From assembly GCA_021819025.1 (NCBI GenBank), contig JAKASN010000042.1:1-9007 (forward strand): 9,007 nucleotides of DNA. The letters run 5' to 3'. The translations under genes were made by a program, and so were the position numbers. The stretch is from Actinomycetes bacterium (lineage in GTDB: Bacteria; Actinomycetota; Acidimicrobiia; Acidimicrobiales; Acidimicrobiaceae). Of the stretch, positions 6,233 to 9,007 are shown in pieces. Every line of letters starts with the position of its first letter. Position 1 is the stretch's first letter. Under the pieces are notes generated by a model. That model was not told the DNA's origin. It saw only the letters and a program-made list of their open reading frames with translations, and did no database searches.

Positions 6233-6768
6233 CGAGTGAAACCTCCAAAGGTGTGCGGCAGCCTGGGCTCTTGCTTGGGAACCTCCAGAGCTGGATCCGA
6301 CTCATCCATCACCGGGTACGCTTCGGAAAGTGCCCGGAGCAACTCATCGATTCCCACCTCGACGTCGATGAGGCGTTGGCGATATATCAGTGATCCGCCC
6401 GCGGCCACCAATACCACGGCACGGTGCACTCTAGCACCGTAGCGCGTCTCTGCCAGAGCCAAAACACCGAGTTCGGTGGCGAGCACCGCATCGGGGTCGG
6501 CGAAGTAACGCACGCCGGGGCAGAGAGAGCCGTCGTGTGACGAGATGGGAACAGGCGCGATGACATGGGCGGGAAATCCATGAGCCTCCAGTTTGGCTGC
6601 TGCGGCGCAAATCGCGTGGAGTTCAAAGATGTCTGCCGGAGAACCAGGCTCAAGAAGCCAAAAGAAAGCCCCGCCCGAAGCGATAATGGCTCGGGCATCG
6701 ACAGGGTCCCCGTCGGCATTTGCCAGGTTATCCACTCTCGGCGACTCCTTCTTAGGCTCCACACTCAA
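6226..6768 (-). CDS. Thioredoxin-fold, peroxiredoxin-like protein lacking the usual peroxidatic cysteine
   Basis: This 180-residue soluble protein has no signal peptide or membrane span. The middle follows the AhpC/TSA layout: a first strand AFFWLLEP (34-41), then an ADIFELHAICAAAAKL helix (45-60), a second strand AHVIAPVPIS (67-76), YFADPDAVLATELGVL (88-103) in place of the usual DPDG...YGV segment, and strand AVVLVAAGGSLIYRQRL (117-133). In active peroxiredoxins a PxxxTxxC motif precedes the ExxxL helix. Here that place reads PGSPADIF and carries no cysteine. The only cysteines are C54, inside the helix, and C83. It is therefore probably a non-peroxidatic relative, or uses a cysteine in an unusual place. 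The start is TTG at 6766-6768, four bases after AGGTGG; GTG at 6762 is an alternative. The fold assignment is by pattern only, with no search behind it. It precedes the GGDEF-EAL gene by about 170 bp. Confidence 0.7.
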   Translation of the reverse strand: MSVEPKKESPRVDNLANADGDPVDARAIIASGGAFFWLLEPGSPADIFELHAICAAAAKLEAHGFPAHVIAPVPISSHDGSLCPGVRYFADPDAVLATELGVLALAETRYGARVHRAVVLVAAGGSLIYRQRLIDVEVGIDELLRALSEAYPVMDESDPALEVPKQEPRLPHTFGGFTRT

Positions 6769-6786
6769 TCGCCCACCTGGCCTCGC

Positions 6787-6815
6787 TTGTGACGCCCATC
6801 ATTACGATATATAGC
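6787..6815 (+). promoter_or_regulatory. Candidate promoter for the CopD-like gene in the divergent intergenic region
   Basis: TTGTGA (6787-6792) and TATAGC (6810-6815) are separated by 17 bases, a standard spacing, in the only AT-rich patch between the two divergent genes. The overlapping self-complementary TATATA (6808-6813) could also serve the minus-strand peroxiredoxin-like gene, making this a shared divergent promoter region. No operator repeat is evident. Confidence 0.35.
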
Positions 6816-6876
6816 TAAGAATTGTGGCGTCCGAAGTAACTTGCAGCATAACCGAGGCGCTCGAGCCAGAGCAGAA

Positions 6877-7293
6877 GTGAGCAGAATTTTGTTATCATCG
6901 GCACTCGACGGCATCCGTCTCTCGATTCACGTCCTTGCAGCAACCATCTGGGTTGGGGGACAGTTGTCTCTCGCGGGAATGGTTCCTGCGCTGCGTAACG
7001 CGGGTGAAGGCGTCACAAACGTAGCGGCACGTGCCTTTGCCAAGCTTTCCTGGCCCGCTTATGCCATCCTGGTGCTCACCGGACTCTGGAATGTCGCCAC
7101 CTTCAAGATGAATCAGACTACCACCGCCTGGAAGATTGTGCTTGGAGTGAAACTCGTCGTAGTGGCGTTGTCGGGACTTGCTGCTTACATTCACACCAAG
7201 GCGAAAACGCCGGCACAAAACGCTATCTGGGGCTCGATTTCGGGGACGACCGCTGCAGCATCCTTGATCCTGGGAGTTTTTCTCGCGGGATAA
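6877..7293 (+). CDS. Small four-helix membrane protein, CopD-like
   Basis: This is a protein of about 138 residues made almost entirely of four hydrophobic helices: about 13-37, 58-76, 86-106 and 115-137. The first helix carries the IHVLAATIWVGG signature (17-28) typical of the CopD/copper-resistance D superfamily and related small membrane proteins, in which the histidine and tryptophan are conserved. A second histidine, H106, lies at the end of helix 3. Such His residues can bind copper or haem in relatives; here this is inferred. A basic, Ala/Arg-rich segment (AFAKLSWPAY) precedes helix 2. GTG at 6877 is chosen because the next residues lead straight into helix 1. A TTG at 6841 would add twelve Arg-rich residues, and neither has a strong ribosome binding site. 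It stands alone: divergent from the peroxiredoxin-like gene and 160 bp before gltB. A role in copper handling is possible but not shown. Confidence 0.8.
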   Translation: MSRILLSSALDGIRLSIHVLAATIWVGGQLSLAGMVPALRNAGEGVTNVAARAFAKLSWPAYAILVLTGLWNVATFKMNQTTTAWKIVLGVKLVVVALSGLAAYIHTKAKTPAQNAIWGSISGTTAAASLILGVFLAG

Positions 7294-7299
7294 TAGCTG

Positions 7300-7318
7300 G
7301 GACGCCTTTAGCGCGTCC
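7300..7318 (+). terminator. Hairpin just after the CopD-like gene, possible terminator
   Basis: A perfect 6-bp stem, GGACGC (7300-7305) and GCGTCC (7313-7318), encloses a 7-base loop starting six bases after the TAA stop. No T-tract follows (the next bases are GAAACATG), so it may stabilise the 3' end or terminate only weakly. Confidence 0.35.
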
Positions 7319-7440
7319 GAAACATGATCGTTACAAATTGGTATCGCGGCGCCGATCACGACTAAGACCCACGGTAAGGTTAATGGCACACTTTGGGCCA
7401 ACGACGTCCCGTGAGTACTTTAGCCACACCAGCTGAAAGA

Positions 7441-7448
7441 AAAGGGGA
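7441..7448 (+). promoter_or_regulatory. Ribosome binding site of gltB
   Basis: AAAGGGGA ends five bases before the GTG at 7454. Good complementarity and ideal spacing decide the GTG start of gltB; no ATG is nearby in frame. Confidence 0.7.
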
Positions 7449-7453
7449 TTCTC

Positions 7454-9007
7454 GTGGCTTATCAAGCTGACACACCTTCGAATCTTGCGGGCACTCTCTA
7501 CCGCCCGGAGTTCGAACATGATGCCTGTGGCGTAGCCTTTGTCGTCGACGCCAAGGGAAGGCGCTCCCACAAGATCATCGAGCTGGGCATCGAGGCGCTT
7601 CTCAACATGGAGCACCGGGGAGCTTCAGGAGCTGAGGTCAATACTGGCGATGGCGCTGGCATCCTCATTCAACTCCCCGACGAATTTCTGCGCTCAATCG
7701 TCCAATTCGAACTGCCCAAAGTCGGTAACTATGCCACCGGGCTGACCTTTTTTGACAAGGATTGCGACGTGGCGCAGGCCAAGGAGATCATCACCAAGGT
7801 CGCCGCGGAGGAGTCCCTCGAGGTTCTTGGATGGCGCAAGGTCCCCGTGGACAACTCGTCGCTGGGACACGGCGCACTCGCGGTGGAGCCCACCATCGAA
7901 CAACTCTTCGTGGGCGCAAGTTCCGGCGAGATTTCCGGTCTTGCTCTGGAGCGGGCTGCCTTCGTCCTTCGCAAGCGGGTTGAGCATGCCATCGCAGGGC
8001 TCTACTTTCCCTCGCTCTCCTCTCGCACCTTCGTGTACAAGGGGATGCTCACCACCCCTCAAGTCAGCGAGTACTTTGTCGATCTCGCAAACCCCTTGAT
8101 GACCTCCGCCCTCTCCCTGGTGCACTCGAGATTTTCTACCAATACATTTCCCTCCTGGAGCCTTGCCCATCCATATCGGCTCATCGCCCACAACGGCGAA
8201 ATCAACACTTTGCGGGGCAACAGGAACTGGATGAGTGCGCGCGAGAGCCTCCTCGCTTCAAACCTCTTCGAAGGTGATCTGGAGAGGATCTTTCCCATCT
8301 GCACCACTGGGGCTTCGGACTCTGCGAGCTTCGACGAGGCGCTTGAACTCCTCCACCTGGGAGGGCGATCCCTTCCGCACGCGGTGCTGATGATGATTCC
8401 AGAAGCTTGGGAAAACCATCGCCAAATGCGCGGGGCCAAACGCGCCTTTTATCAATTCCACTCTTCGCTGATGGAGCCCTGGGATGGGCCAGCATCGATT
8501 GCTTTCACCGACGGCACGCAAATTGGGGCGGTTCTCGACCGCAACGGTTTGCGCCCATCGCGCTACTGGGTTACCGACGAAGATCTCGTAATAATGGCCT
8601 CTGAAGTTGGGGTTCTCGAAATCGATCCTGCGCGGATAGTAAAGAAAGGACGGCTGCAACCCGGGAAGATGTTTCTCGTCGACACCGCCAAAGGGCGCAT
8701 CGTTTCCGACGAGGAGATCAAAGATGAACTAGCTGCGCAACACCCATACCAAGAGTGGCTCGATGCCAACTTGATCACCCTAGACGATCTCCCACCTCGC
8801 CATATGTTGGTACCACAGCATTCTCGCATCATTGCGCGCCAGCGCCTCTTCGGATACACCAACGAAGACCTCCGGCTTCTGGTCGCGCCGATGGCGCGAA
8901 GCGGAGCCGAGGCGATTGGCTCCATGGGGTCTGACACTCCTTTGGCAGTGCTTTCAGACCGTCCGCGAATGCTCTATGACTATTTCGCCCAGCTCTTTGC
9001 TCAAGTC
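7454..9007 (+). CDS. gltB: Glutamate synthase (GOGAT) large subunit, N-terminal part, cut by right edge
   Basis: The frame is open for 518 codons from GTG at 7454 to the window end; the family is about 1,500 residues, so roughly two thirds is missing. GltB takes the amide of glutamine to make glutamate from 2-oxoglutarate, working with GltD (NADPH) in ammonia assimilation. The N-terminal class II glutamine amidotransferase domain is complete in its key parts. Cys25 in EHDACGV would become the nucleophile after removal of a 24-residue propeptide. EHRGASGAE follows at 53-61, TGDGAGI just after it, [10 protein letters not shown] at 226-235 and [16 protein letters not shown] from 245, whose Asn247-Gly248 form the oxyanion-hole pair. 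Later [16 protein letters not shown] and the [11 protein letters not shown] block are also family hallmarks. [18 protein letters not shown] stretch begins the central domain at the edge. No frameshift is seen. gltD usually follows and should lie beyond the window. Confidence 0.97.
   Translation, partial: MAYQADTPSNLAGTLYRPEFEHDACGVAFVVDAKGRRSHKIIELGIEALLNMEHRGASGAEVNTGDGAGILIQLPDEFLRSIVQFELPKVGNYATGLTFFDKDCDVAQAKEIITKVAAEESLEVLGWRKVPVDNSSLGHGALAVEPTIEQLFVGASSGEISGLALERAAFVLRKRVEHAIAGLYFPSLSSRTFVYKGMLTTPQVSEYFVDLANPLMTSALSLVHSRFSTNTFPSWSLAHPYRLIAHNGEINTLRGNRNWMSARESLLASNLFEGDLERIFPICTTGASDSASFDEALELLHLGGRSLPHAVLMMIPEAWENHRQMRGAKRAFYQFHSSLMEPWDGPASIAFTDGTQIGAVLDRNGLRPSRYWVTDEDLVIMASEVGVLEIDPARIVKKGRLQPGKMFLVDTAKGRIVSDEEIKDELAAQHPYQEWLDANLITLDDLPPRHMLVPQHSRIIARQRLFGYTNEDLRLLVAPMARSGAEAIGSMGSDTPLAVLSDRPRMLYDYFAQLFAQV

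Noticed and set aside
7694..8937. Chain of minus-strand open frames opposite gltB
   Set aside because: They overlap one another in different frames and lie opposite highly conserved GltB sequence; they are codon-bias shadows.

Overview
The window looks like a piece of an actinobacterial chromosome, probably from a lineage related to Acidimicrobiia. The evidence is indirect: a clear MarP-type membrane serine protease whose catalytic residues and cysteine pair line up with the Mycobacterium protein, an actinobacterial-looking GltB, GC content that appears moderate by eye (not computed), and several TTG or GTG starts. The order-level guess is inference. I see no insertion sequence, phage gene, CRISPR array, rRNA or tRNA.

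Layout, left to right. An open frame enters from the left edge and stops at 189, overlapping the start of a secreted phosphodiester glycosidase (NAGPA-fold) protein at 183-1211 (+). That gene carries an intrinsic terminator inside its own last codons and converges with a minus-strand gene only 15 bp away. From 1227 to 6768 four genes all lie on the minus strand. In transcription order they are a thioredoxin-fold, peroxiredoxin-like protein without the usual peroxidatic cysteine (6226-6768), a PAS-GGDEF-EAL protein with degenerate catalytic motifs (4252-6054), a MarP-type protease (2939-4150) and an ABC-F ATPase (1227-2831). The gaps between them are 100-170 bp, so they may be several transcription units. 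The ABC-F gene has its own candidate -10 box and a 10-bp leader hairpin. An AT-rich patch near 6800-6820 separates this block from a divergent plus-strand gene, a small four-helix CopD-like membrane protein (6877-7293). After a 160-bp gap comes the first 518 codons of gltB, the glutamate synthase large subunit (7454 to the right edge), cut by the window end.

Functionally the plus-strand end is core nitrogen assimilation. The minus-strand block holds envelope and stress functions (MarP), translation-associated ATPase activity (ABC-F) and a likely non-enzymatic c-di-GMP-type sensor. I find no convincing new defence or mobile system. The most interesting leads are the degenerate GGDEF/EAL protein beside a cysteine-poor peroxiredoxin-like protein, the structured leader of the ABC-F gene, and the terminator buried in a coding sequence.
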